Shown here in pieces: positions 48,769 through 57,103 of a DNA stretch of 64,000 nucleotides. A model generated the notes under the pieces. The model was not told the DNA's origin. It did no database searches and saw only the letters and a list, made by a program, of their open reading frames with translations. Every line of letters begins with the position of its first letter. Position 1 is the first letter of the stretch. The DNA is taken from contig NZ_JASVWB010000002.1 in the NCBI RefSeq assembly GCF_030287445.1, positions 5,394,001-5,458,000 on the forward strand, read 5' to 3'. Source of the stretch: Streptomyces sp. ALI-76-A. GTDB lineage: Bacteria; Actinomycetota; Actinomycetes; Streptomycetales; Streptomycetaceae. Both the position numbers and the translations under genes were made by a program.

Positions 48769-48790
48769 TTCTTTGACCCTAGTCAAAGAA
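48769..48790. promoter_or_regulatory. Perfect palindrome at the MarR-GNAT start
   Basis: TTCTTTGAC-CCTA-GTCAAAGAA is a perfect 9-bp inverted repeat ending two bases upstream of the ATG on the minus strand. It lies where an autoregulating MarR protein would block transcription start or ribosome access. Confidence 0.8.
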
Positions 48791-48913
48791 CACCGGTGCG
48801 TCCACGGGGGGCAGCCGACGTATTCCGGTTCCCCCGGTCCCACCCGCCCCTCTATGCTGATGGTTTGTCAACAAGACGGTGACCAAGGGTTTTCCACGCA
48901 TCGGGGGAGCGGC

Positions 48914-50761
48914 GTGAGCACCGCATTCGTGCCTCAGCAACCACAGCAGACACCTACCGGCGCCCCACCGGCGTCCGCGGCGCCACCGCACCCGCCCACC
49001 GCGCCGCACGCCAGCGAGGCGACCCGGCTGCTGTGCGCGGGCGCCTACCTGGACTCCGGCTACCGGGACAAGGTCATCGAGCAGCTCCACCTCAACGAAC
49101 AGCGGATCGTCGCGCCCTCGCTCGGCTTCGACGCGGCCCGGGTCCTCGCGCACGCCCTGCGGGCCCGCCGCCAGGAGCTGCTGTGGGCCGGGCTGGTCCT
49201 CTTCCTGTGGGTGGCGGGGCTGCCGCTGACCGGCGGTCTGCTGGCCGGCTTCCTCGTGCCCAGCCTGCTGCTGGCCCTCGCCGGCTGGATCCGCGGCGGG
49301 GCCGCCGACCCGCCCCTGCACCGGCGGCTGCCCGCCTTCCTGCTCCGCTGGTGGGGGCGGATCACCTTCGCGCTGTTCCTCGTCGCCACGCTCCTCGCGG
49401 CTTTCGGCGGCTCGGACGACGGCTCGGACGGCGGCTCGTACGGCGGCGACGGCTTGTCGTACTACTCGGACTCGGACCCGTACGGCTACTCCGGCGACTC
49501 GTCCGACTGGACCGACCTGCTCATCCCCGACCCCAGCCGGGTCGGTGACCTGTTCGACCCCTGGCAGGCGTGGCTGGCACTCGGCCTGTTCGCGCTCATC
49601 GCGCTGTGCGTGGCCGCGCAGCGGGCCCAGTTGGCCCAGGTGATGGCCACGGAACTGTCCCCGGCGCGGTTCCCGGACGCCGCCGGTGACCCGGCGGAGC
49701 ACGCCGAGGAGCGGGGGAGGTTCCAGCGGCTGAAGGAACGCATCCGGGTCGAACAGCACGCGCCGCTGGTCATGTACCACGAGGCACGGCCCTTCTGCGG
49801 GGCGGGCGAGGCCTACGAGACCTGGGTCCTGGCCGTCGAACTGCGACCCGACGGCACGAGGAAGCAGCAGCCGCTCGGCAACCGCGCGGTGCTGGACCAG
49901 ATCCGGCCGCTGCTCGAACAGCTCCGGCTGCCCGCCGACTTCGCCGGTCACACCGTGCGCGACCGGCTGCGCTGGCTGGAGATCGACGAGTGCGTGTTCC
50001 TGCCCGCCGAGGGGCTGCGGCGGCGCGAGGAGGCCCCGTACACCGTGCGGGCGTTCGAGGAGCACCGGGAGCGCGCGGTGGAGGAGGGCGCCGAGAAGCG
50101 GCGGCACTTCCTGCGCATCCGCGTCGGCGGCTGGGAGGAGGAACTGGTCGTCACGGTGTTCGTGCGCGTGCACACCCAGGGCCGCATGCTCATGCTGGAG
50201 ATCGCCCCGCATGTGCTGCTGCCGGTGCGGGAGGCCTTCAAGAACGCCGACCGCACCGCCCACGCCTTCCGCCACGACAACGTGGCCGGCAAGGTGGCCT
50301 GGGCGGTCTCCCGGGTGCCCGGGTCCGCGGCCCGCTCCCTGGTCGTACTGGGCAGGGGGGTCGCGTACGGGTGGCGGATGCTGACGGGCGGTCACGCGGC
50401 CGCGCTGCCCGACGGGCCCGCCCTGTCGGTGCGGGAGCTGGGCTCGGCGCGCACCGGGTCGACCTTCCAGGAGATGGACGTCTCCCGCTACCTCAAGAGC
50501 GTGCAGGACCGCGTCGCCCACGGGGTACGGGCCGCGCTGGCCGAATCCGGTTACCAGACCGGCGAGTTCGTCCAGAAGATCGTGAACATCAGCGGTGGCG
50601 GAGTGAACATCGAGGGCGGTGTCGAAGGCAGCACGTTCGCCGTCGGCAGCCACGCGAGGGCCTCCGCCACGACTTCCTCCTCCCCTACGACCTCTTCCTC
50701 CACCACGACTTCCGGCGGCGCCGCGCCGCAGAAGGGATCCGACACCGATGCCGACGGATGA
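48914..50761 (+). CDS. Membrane protein with C-terminal NISGG...STFA.GSHA motif
   Basis: 615 residues from GTG 48914 behind GGGGGAGC. A Pro/Gln-rich head, then LLCAGAYLDSGYRDKVIEQL. Two spans sit at about 95-125, one near 145-165 and one around 220. A Ser/Gly/Asp/Tyr-rich extracytoplasmic loop (GGSDDGSDGGSYGGDG) lies between them. The large cytoplasmic part includes ERIRVEQHAPLVMYHEARPF and GGWEEELVVTVFVRVHTQGRMLMLEI (two parts). The C terminus has VKIVNISGG-like IVNISGGGVNIEG and GSTFAVGSHARAS. The last 14 bases overlap the next gene, which repeats the motif at its N terminus. The function is unknown. Confidence 0.82.
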   Translation: MSTAFVPQQPQQTPTGAPPASAAPPHPPTAPHASEATRLLCAGAYLDSGYRDKVIEQLHLNEQRIVAPSLGFDAARVLAHALRARRQELLWAGLVLFLWVAGLPLTGGLLAGFLVPSLLLALAGWIRGGAADPPLHRRLPAFLLRWWGRITFALFLVATLLAAFGGSDDGSDGGSYGGDGLSYYSDSDPYGYSGDSSDWTDLLIPDPSRVGDLFDPWQAWLALGLFALIALCVAAQRAQLAQVMATELSPARFPDAAGDPAEHAEERGRFQRLKERIRVEQHAPLVMYHEARPFCGAGEAYETWVLAVELRPDGTRKQQPLGNRAVLDQIRPLLEQLRLPADFAGHTVRDRLRWLEIDECVFLPAEGLRRREEAPYTVRAFEEHRERAVEEGAEKRRHFLRIRVGGWEEELVVTVFVRVHTQGRMLMLEIAPHVLLPVREAFKNADRTAHAFRHDNVAGKVAWAVSRVPGSAARSLVVLGRGVAYGWRMLTGGHAAALPDGPALSVRELGSARTGSTFQEMDVSRYLKSVQDRVAHGVRAALAESGYQTGEFVQKIVNISGGGVNIEGGVEGSTFAVGSHARASATTSSSPTTSSSTTTSGGAAPQKGSDTDADG

Positions 50762-51104
50762 GCCGAACGTCAACATCAGCGGGGGCGTCTCACGGAGCAC
50801 GTTCGCCATCGGCAGCCACGCGCACGCCGAGAGCCACCACGGCACGGGCGTCCCGCGCGACCAGGCAGCCGAGGAGCTGCTGGCGGCCGTAAGAGAGCTG
50901 CGGGCCGACCTGACCCGGGTGCGGGCCAGCGAGGAGACGGCCGCGCTGGACGAGGCCCTCGCCGACACCGAGGAGGAGATCACCCGCACCGGGGCGGCGG
51001 CACCGTCACGCCTCGACCGTCTGCGGCAACTCCTCCAGGACTCGCAGGCCCTGGTCGGCCTGATCGCGTCGGCCGGAGCCGTGGCCGGCCTGCTGGGCGT
51101 GTGA
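50748..51104 (+). CDS. Small NISGG-motif protein with coiled coil and hydrophobic tail
   Basis: 118 residues from ATG 50748, overlapping the upstream gene by 14 bases. It opens with EPNVNISGGVSRSTFAIGSHA, nearly the same beta-type motif as the upstream C terminus. A charged coiled coil (AAEELLAAVRELRADLTRVR) and a second helix follow, ending in a short hydrophobic tail LVGLIASAGAVAGLLGV. Small proteins with such glycine-rich ISGG starts occur beside NTPase or peptidase effectors in actinobacterial conflict systems. No effector is identifiable here. Confidence 0.8.
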   Translation: MPTDEPNVNISGGVSRSTFAIGSHAHAESHHGTGVPRDQAAEELLAAVRELRADLTRVRASEETAALDEALADTEEEITRTGAAAPSRLDRLRQLLQDSQALVGLIASAGAVAGLLGV

Positions 51105-51138
51105 GCGGCAATCCGAACGCGGAACGGAGAGGGGCGCC

Positions 51139-52368
51139 ATGAGCGGGGGAGTGCGGTACTGGAACGAGGAGAGCCAGCGCTGGGAGGACGCCGACGGCGC
51201 GGGCGACACGTCCGCGTCCATCACGCCGCCTCCGCCGGCCCGGCCGGCGTTCGCGCCGGGGGCGGACGGGGTGGGCGCGGGTACGGCTGCCGGGGCGTCG
51301 AACGCGGCGTCGAGCACGGAGCCCACGGACCGTCCGACTCCCACCCCCGCCGCCCCGGCGGACCCCTCCGCCCCTGATGCCCCGTCCGCCTCCTCCGACC
51401 CCTCCCTGCCGTCCACCCCCCTCGGCTGGCCCGTCGCCGGCGCGCAGGGCGGGTGGCACGGCCCGGCGGCGACGGGCGCGGCGGGTTTCCCGGACGGTGG
51501 CGGGCCGGCCTGGTCCCCCACCGAGGTGACGGGAAGCGGATCCGCGACGGGGCAGGGTGCCGGCGGTCAGGGTGCCTGGTCGCCCGCTCCGTCGCCCGAC
51601 GGTGGCTGGCGGGTGCCCGCGGACCAGCCGCCCGCTCCCGCCGCGGCCCGGGGCCCGAGCCGTCGGCTGGTGTGGTCGGTGCTGATCGGGGCCGCCGTCG
51701 TCGGGGTCGCCGTGAGCCTGGTGCTGACCCTGGTGGTCGGCGACGGGGACGACAAGGGCAAGCCGTCGGTCGCGGCGAGCGGCTCCCCGTCGTCCCCGTC
51801 GGCCGGGGTCTCGCAGCAGACCGAGCCGTCGCCGACGCCCACCGGGCAGACCGCGTCCCCGTCCCTGTCGGCCCCCGAGATCCCCGCGGGGTACGAGTCG
51901 TACGAGGACGCCGAGGGCTTCCGTGTCGCGCGGCCCGCCGGGTGGTCACGCACCACGGTGGCCTCCCAGTACGGCATCGCCGTGGTCAACTACCGCAGCG
52001 CGGACGGTGAACGCCGGCTCCAGATCTACCAGGTGGCGGAGGAGTCCCCGGACGCCTCGTTCGACCTGTATCTGTCCGACGCGACCCCGAAACCGGACGG
52101 CTTCCGGCAACTCTCCCGGCGCACCCTCGACGACGGCGCGTACACCGGCTCGCGGTTGCAGTACCTGGCCGACAGCCTCAAGGGCGAACCCGACGTGGGC
52201 ACCTGGCACGTCTACGACGAGCGGTTCGTGGCGGAGGACGGCAACATCTACGCCATAGCCGCCTACGGTCCCGACTCCGACGGCCGCGAGGACGAACTCG
52301 AGCTGCTCACCACGGCCGTGGACCACTTCTGCCCGCCCTACGCCTGCGACCCCGCGGCGATCGACTGA
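51139..52368 (+). CDS. Single-span membrane protein with extracytoplasmic domain
   Basis: 409 residues from ATG 51139 behind GAACGGAGAGG. The N terminus VRYWNEESQRWEDAD is a short Trp-containing motif common at the start of Streptomyces membrane proteins. A Pro/Ser/Gly-rich ~170-residue linker precedes one span (RLVWSVLIGAAVVGVAVSLV plus LTLVVG). The outer domain (~255-409) contains GYESYEDAEGFRVARPAGW, a PsbP/LpqN-like lead-in, and ends with two cysteines in HFCPPYACDPAAID. It is 34 bp downstream of the small NISGG gene, so it probably belongs to the same operon. Confidence 0.83.
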   Translation: MSGGVRYWNEESQRWEDADGAGDTSASITPPPPARPAFAPGADGVGAGTAAGASNAASSTEPTDRPTPTPAAPADPSAPDAPSASSDPSLPSTPLGWPVAGAQGGWHGPAATGAAGFPDGGGPAWSPTEVTGSGSATGQGAGGQGAWSPAPSPDGGWRVPADQPPAPAAARGPSRRLVWSVLIGAAVVGVAVSLVLTLVVGDGDDKGKPSVAASGSPSSPSAGVSQQTEPSPTPTGQTASPSLSAPEIPAGYESYEDAEGFRVARPAGWSRTTVASQYGIAVVNYRSADGERRLQIYQVAEESPDASFDLYLSDATPKPDGFRQLSRRTLDDGAYTGSRLQYLADSLKGEPDVGTWHVYDERFVAEDGNIYAIAAYGPDSDGREDELELLTTAVDHFCPPYACDPAAID

Positions 52369-52388
52369 CCGCGTGCGACGCGACCGCG

Positions 52389-52641
52389 TCACGCGTTCCG
52401 CGGGCCGTCCCGCAGCTTGCCGACGCCCACCGTGCCGTCGGCCGAGGGCGTCCTCGACGGGACCGGCTTGGCACAGTCCGTGAAGGACGGCGTCAGGTCG
52501 GTCCCGGCGCCCTCGGGGGGACCGTCCTTCGCCCGCGCCGCGAGCTCCCGCGCGCTCCGGCCGTCCGCGTCCGCCGCCACGGCGAGCCCCCGGCCGGAGG
52601 CACAGGGCCGCGCCCGCCGCCGCACAGATCGGCGCCCTCAC
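52389..52641 (-). pseudogene. Possible frameshifted small secreted protein gene
   Basis: One frame from GTG 52641 gives a signal-like start MRAPICAAAGAALCL, then loses sense. A second frame from 52625 continues sensibly as GLAVAADADGRSARELAARAKDG and on to a stop at 52389. Joining them near 52600 gives a plausible ~80-residue exported protein. Alternatively the 78-residue frame starting MRRRARPCASG is the true gene. No family is recognised and the evidence is weak. Confidence 0.35.
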
Positions 52642-52873
52642 ACCATGGCGTCACCTCCGGGGCGGGCTTCACCCGGGCTTCACCGGCGCCTCACATCCGC
52701 ACCATCCCCCGGTGTGCGTTTTGCCCGATTCGCCCGCACCTCCAGTGACACGGCGCACTTTCGGCCACGATTGCGCATGCAATCGGGTCGCGAGGGCATG
52801 TGCTCCCGGTCCCCAGTGAGTGACCTGCGTGTGACGCAGGGGCACTGAACAGGAACGGAAGGCAAGGCCGATC

Positions 52874-54394
52874 ATGGCGGACAGACTGGCACCGCAGGCA
52901 CGGAAGACCATCCACGCGGACGGGGAGTGGCGAGAAGCCGTCTCCGGCGCAACCCGCGAGATCCTCGACCCCGCGGACGCGCTGCCGTTCGCCGTGGTCG
53001 CGGAGGGGGACGAGAAGGACACCGATCTGGCGGTCGCGGCGGCCCGTCAGGCGTTCGACCACGGCGACTGGCCCCGCACCCCCGTCGCGGAGCGCGCCGC
53101 GCTGCTGCGGCGCGTCGCCGATCTCCTCGTACGCGACCGCGAAGAGCTCGGTCTGCTGGAGAGCCGGGACGCGGGCAAGACCGTGGAGGAGGGCCGGGTC
53201 GACATCGACTGTGTCGCGGACGCCTTCCGCTACTTCGCCGACCTCGTCGCCGGTGAGGCGCCCGGCCGGGTCGTCGACGCGGGTTCGCCCGACATCCACA
53301 GCGTCGTCGTGCACGAACCCGTGGGCGTGTGCGCGCTGATCACCCCCTGGAACTACCCCCTGCTCCAGGCCAGCTGGAAGATCGCCCCGGCGCTCGCGGC
53401 CGGCAACACCTTCGTGGTGAAGCCCAGCGAGATCACCCCCCTGACGACGGTCGCCCTGATCGGCCTGCTGGCCGAGGCGGGCCTGCCCGCCGGAGTCGCC
53501 AACATCGTCACCGGCCCCGGCCACACGGTCGGCGCCCGGCTCGCCGAGCACCCCGACGTGGACCTCGTCTCCTTCACCGGCGGCCTGGCCAGCGGCACCA
53601 AGGTCGCCCAGGCCGCCGCCCCGAGCGTCAAGAAGGTCGCCCTCGAACTCGGCGGCAAGAACCCCAACGTCGTCTTCGCCGACGCCTGCGCCACCGAGGA
53701 GGCCTTCGACACCGCCGTCGACCAGGCCCTCAACGCGGCCTTCATCCACAGCGGCCAGGTCTGCTCGGCGGGCGGCCGGCTGATCATCGAGGAGTCGGTC
53801 CGGGACCGCTTCGTCGCGGAGCTCGCCCGCAGGGCGGACCGGATCCGCCTCGGCCGCGGCACCGAGGACGGTGTCGAGTGCGGCCCGCTCGTCTCCGAAC
53901 AGCAGCGCGCCAAGGTCGAGGCGTACGTCGACTCCGCGCTGAAGGAGGGCGCGGTGCTGCGCTCCGGCGGCAAGCGCCCCGAACCGTCGCCGCAGCGGCC
54001 CGAGAACGGCTACTTCTACGAGCCGACCGTCCTCGACCGCTGCCACCGCGAGATGAAGGTCGTCCGGGAAGAGGTGTTCGGGCCGGTCCTCACCGTCGAG
54101 ACCTTCCGCACCGAGGACGAGGCCGTCGCCCTCGCCAACGACACCGAGTACGGACTCGCGGGTGCCGTGTGGACCGCCGACGCGGGCCGGGCCCGAAGGG
54201 TCGCGGGCCGGCTGCGCCACGGCACCGTCTGGATCAACGACTTCCACCCCTACCTCCCCCAGGCCGAGTGGGGCGGCTTCGGCAAGAGCGGAGTCGGCCG
54301 CGAACTCGGTCCCGCCGGCCTCGCCGAGTACCGCGAGACCAAGCACGTCTACCAGAACCTCGCGCCGAGGCCCGTCCGCTGGTTCGCCGGCTGA
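52874..54394 (+). CDS. betB: Betaine-aldehyde dehydrogenase
   Basis: 506 residues from ATG 52874 behind GGAACGGAAGG. ALDH signatures: ITPWNYPLLQASWKIAPALA, KPSEITPLT, SFTGGLASGTKVAQ, the general base Glu258 in ALELGGKNP, the nucleophile Cys297 in GQVCSAGGR, and EVFGPVLTVETF. The C-terminal WINDFHPYLPQAEWGGFGKSG is typical of BetB. It oxidises betaine aldehyde to glycine betaine with NAD(P). It heads an operon with a choline dehydrogenase-like enzyme and a betaine importer, which supports the substrate call. Confidence 0.92.
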   Translation: MADRLAPQARKTIHADGEWREAVSGATREILDPADALPFAVVAEGDEKDTDLAVAAARQAFDHGDWPRTPVAERAALLRRVADLLVRDREELGLLESRDAGKTVEEGRVDIDCVADAFRYFADLVAGEAPGRVVDAGSPDIHSVVVHEPVGVCALITPWNYPLLQASWKIAPALAAGNTFVVKPSEITPLTTVALIGLLAEAGLPAGVANIVTGPGHTVGARLAEHPDVDLVSFTGGLASGTKVAQAAAPSVKKVALELGGKNPNVVFADACATEEAFDTAVDQALNAAFIHSGQVCSAGGRLIIEESVRDRFVAELARRADRIRLGRGTEDGVECGPLVSEQQRAKVEAYVDSALKEGAVLRSGGKRPEPSPQRPENGYFYEPTVLDRCHREMKVVREEVFGPVLTVETFRTEDEAVALANDTEYGLAGAVWTADAGRARRVAGRLRHGTVWINDFHPYLPQAEWGGFGKSGVGRELGPAGLAEYRETKHVYQNLAPRPVRWFAG

Positions 54395-54530
54395 CCTCTC
54401 TTTCCTCCCTCTCCTCCACCCCCTTTCGCCGGCTCCGGCCCCCGTCCCCGGCCGGACCGGCCCCCACCCCCTGTCGGCCCCGGCCGCCCACCCCCAGCCG
54501 CGTCCGGCCCCGAGCCCCTGGAGTGCCCCC

Positions 54531-56060
54531 ATGCCCGAGAACCCCCAGGTGTACGACTATGTCGTGATAGGCGGCGGCACCGCAGGCTCCGTCATCGCCG
54601 CCCGTCTCACCGAGAACCCCGACGTCACCGTCGCCGTCATCGAGGGCGGCCCCAGTGACGTCGGCCGTGACGACGTGCTGACCCTGCGCCGCTGGATGGG
54701 CCTGCTGGGCGGCGAACTCGACTACGACTACCCGACCACCGAACAGCCGCGCGGGAACTCGCACATCCGGCACAGCCGCGCCCGCGTCCTCGGCGGCTGT
54801 TCCTCGCACAACACCCTGATCGCCTTCAAGCCGCTGCCGTCCGACTGGGCGGAGTGGGAGCGGGCCGGCGCCGAGGGCTGGGGCGCGGTGTCGATGGAGG
54901 CGTACTACGCCCGGCTCAAGAACAACATCGTCCCGGTCGACGAGAAGGACCGCAACGCCATCGCCCGCGACTTCGTCGACGCCGCGCGCACGGCACTGGA
55001 CGTCCCCCTGATCGAGGGCTTCAACACCAAGCCGTTCGACGACGGCGTCGGCTTCTTCGACCTCGCCTACCACCCGGAGACCAACAAGCGCTCCTCGGCG
55101 TCGGTGGCGTATCTGCACCCGGTGATGGACGAGCGCGCCAACCTGACGCTCCTGCTGGAGACGTGGGCGTACCGGCTGGAGCTGAACGGCACCCGCGCCG
55201 AGGGCGTCCACGTGCGCACCAGGGACGGCGAGGAGATCCTGGTCCGGGCCCGCAACGAGGTCGTGCTGTGCGCGGGCGCCGTCGACTCGCCCCGCCTGCT
55301 GCTGCACTCCGGCATCGGCCCGAAGGCCGACCTGGAGGCGCTCGGCATCCCGGTCGCGCTCGACCTGCCGGGCGTCGGCGAGAACCTGCTCGACCACCCC
55401 GAGTCGGTGATCGTCTGGGAGACCGACGGACCCCTCCCCGAGAACTCCGCGATGGACTCCGACGCGGGCCTGTTCGTGCGCCGCGACCCCGGACACGCGG
55501 GCCCCGACCTGATGTTCCACTTCTACCAGATCCCGTTCACGGACAACCCGGAGCGCCTCGGCTACGAACGCCCGCCGTACGGCGTCTCGATGACCCCGAA
55601 CATCCCCAAGCCGAAGAGCCGTGGACGCCTGTACCTGACCAGCGCCGACCCGTCGGTCAAGCCCGCCCTGGACTTCCGGTACTTCACGGACGAGGACGAC
55701 TACGACGGCCGTACCCTGGTCGACGGCATCAGGATCGCCCGTGAGATCGCCGCCACCGAGCCGCTCGCCGGCTGGCTCAGGCGCGAGGTGGCCCCGGGGC
55801 CGCACGTCACGGGCGACGAGGAACTGAGCGAGTACGCCCGCAAGGTCGCGCACACCGTGTACCACCCGGCCGGCACCTGCCGCATGGGCGCCGCCTCCGA
55901 CGAACAGGCCGTCGTCGACCCGGAGTTGAGGGTCCGCGGCCTGGACGGCATCCGGATCGCCGACGCCTCCGTCTTCCCTGCCATGCCCGCCGTGAACCCG
56001 ATGATCGGGGTGCTCATGGTCGGGGAGAAAGCCGCGGACCTGATCGGTGGTGGTGCGTGA
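54531..56060 (+). CDS. betA: GMC oxidoreductase, choline dehydrogenase
   Basis: 509 residues from ATG 54531 with GGAG upstream. The FAD-binding start is [19 protein letters not shown], then GMC signature 1 around [19 protein letters not shown] and signature 2 [18 protein letters not shown]-terminal active-site residues are in [11 protein letters not shown] (His) and [11 protein letters not shown] (Asn). It should oxidise choline to betaine aldehyde for BetB. Its stop overlaps the ABC ATPase start (TGATG). A generic alcohol oxidase is the alternative, but the operon favours choline. Confidence 0.88.
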   Translation: MPENPQVYDYVVIGGGTAGSVIAARLTENPDVTVAVIEGGPSDVGRDDVLTLRRWMGLLGGELDYDYPTTEQPRGNSHIRHSRARVLGGCSSHNTLIAFKPLPSDWAEWERAGAEGWGAVSMEAYYARLKNNIVPVDEKDRNAIARDFVDAARTALDVPLIEGFNTKPFDDGVGFFDLAYHPETNKRSSASVAYLHPVMDERANLTLLLETWAYRLELNGTRAEGVHVRTRDGEEILVRARNEVVLCAGAVDSPRLLLHSGIGPKADLEALGIPVALDLPGVGENLLDHPESVIVWETDGPLPENSAMDSDAGLFVRRDPGHAGPDLMFHFYQIPFTDNPERLGYERPPYGVSMTPNIPKPKSRGRLYLTSADPSVKPALDFRYFTDEDDYDGRTLVDGIRIAREIAATEPLAGWLRREVAPGPHVTGDEELSEYARKVAHTVYHPAGTCRMGAASDEQAVVDPELRVRGLDGIRIADASVFPAMPAVNPMIGVLMVGEKAADLIGGGA

Positions 56061-57103
56061 TGAGTACGCCCGTGTTCTCCGTCGAGGGACTGTGGAAGGT
56101 CTTCGGTCCCAAGGCCGACAGCATCCCCGCCGACCCCGAGCTGGCCGCTCTCGCGCCCGCCGAGCTGCGCGCCCGCACCGGCTGCACGGCGGCCGTCCAG
56201 GACGTCTCCTTCGACGTGCGCAAGGGCGAGGTCTTCGTCGTCATGGGGCTGTCAGGCTCCGGCAAGTCCACGCTGGTGCGCTGTCTGACCCGGCTGATCG
56301 AGCCGACCGCCGGCACCATCGTCATCGACGGCGAGGACGTCCGCTCCATGGACCGGTCCCGGCTGCGCGAACTGCGCCGCCACCGTGCCGCGATGGTCTT
56401 CCAGCACTTCGGTCTGCTCCCGCACCGCACGGTCCTCGACAACGTGGCCTACGGCCTGGAGATCCAGGGCCTCGGCAGGTCCGAGCGGCGTGAGCGGGCC
56501 GCCCAGGTCGTCCGGAAGGTCGGCCTGGAGGGCATGGAGCAGCGCAGGCCCGGCCAGCTGTCCGGCGGTCAGCGCCAGCGCGTCGGACTGGCCCGCGCGC
56601 TCGCCGTCGACCCCGAGGTGCTCCTGTTCGACGAGCCGTTCAGCGCGCTCGACCCGCTGATCCGGCGCGACATGCAGGAGGAGGTCGTGCGGCTGCACCG
56701 CGAGGAGGGCCGCACGATGGTGTTCATCACCCACGACCTCAACGAGGCACTGAAGCTCGGTGACCGCATCGCGCTCATGCGCGACGGCCGGGTGGTGCAG
56801 CTGGGCACCCCGGAGGAGATCGTGGGCTCCCCGGCCGACGACTACGTCCGCGAGTTCGTCCGGGACGTCCCGCGCGAACAGGTCATGACGGTCCGCACGG
56901 CCATGCGCGCCGGGGAGTGCGGCGGCCCGGACCATCCCGGCGCGCTCGCCGCGGACGCGGTGGTCGCGGAGGCCATCAAGGTCGTCGCCGAGAGCCACAA
57001 GCCCGCGTGTGTCGTGGAGGACGGCCGGTGTCTGGGGGTTGTCGACCACGAACGGCTCCTGGACGTCGTGGCCGGAACGGAGCTCCACAAGGAGGCGGTC
57101 TGA
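56060..57103 (+). CDS. Glycine betaine ABC transporter ATP-binding protein (ProV/OpuAA type)
   Basis: 347 residues from ATG 56060. An N-terminal stretch [13 protein letters not shown] is typical of ProV. Walker [10 protein letters not shown]-loop [10 protein letters not shown], signature [15 protein letters not shown], Walker [15 protein letters not shown] and H-loop [10 protein letters not shown] are all intact. A CBS-like C-terminal segment ([22 protein letters not shown]) would sense ionic strength in this family. It couples ATP hydrolysis to betaine uptake with the next two genes, and its stop overlaps the permease start. Confidence 0.94.
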   Translation: MSTPVFSVEGLWKVFGPKADSIPADPELAALAPAELRARTGCTAAVQDVSFDVRKGEVFVVMGLSGSGKSTLVRCLTRLIEPTAGTIVIDGEDVRSMDRSRLRELRRHRAAMVFQHFGLLPHRTVLDNVAYGLEIQGLGRSERRERAAQVVRKVGLEGMEQRRPGQLSGGQRQRVGLARALAVDPEVLLFDEPFSALDPLIRRDMQEEVVRLHREEGRTMVFITHDLNEALKLGDRIALMRDGRVVQLGTPEEIVGSPADDYVREFVRDVPREQVMTVRTAMRAGECGGPDHPGALAADAVVAEAIKVVAESHKPACVVEDGRCLGVVDHERLLDVVAGTELHKEAV

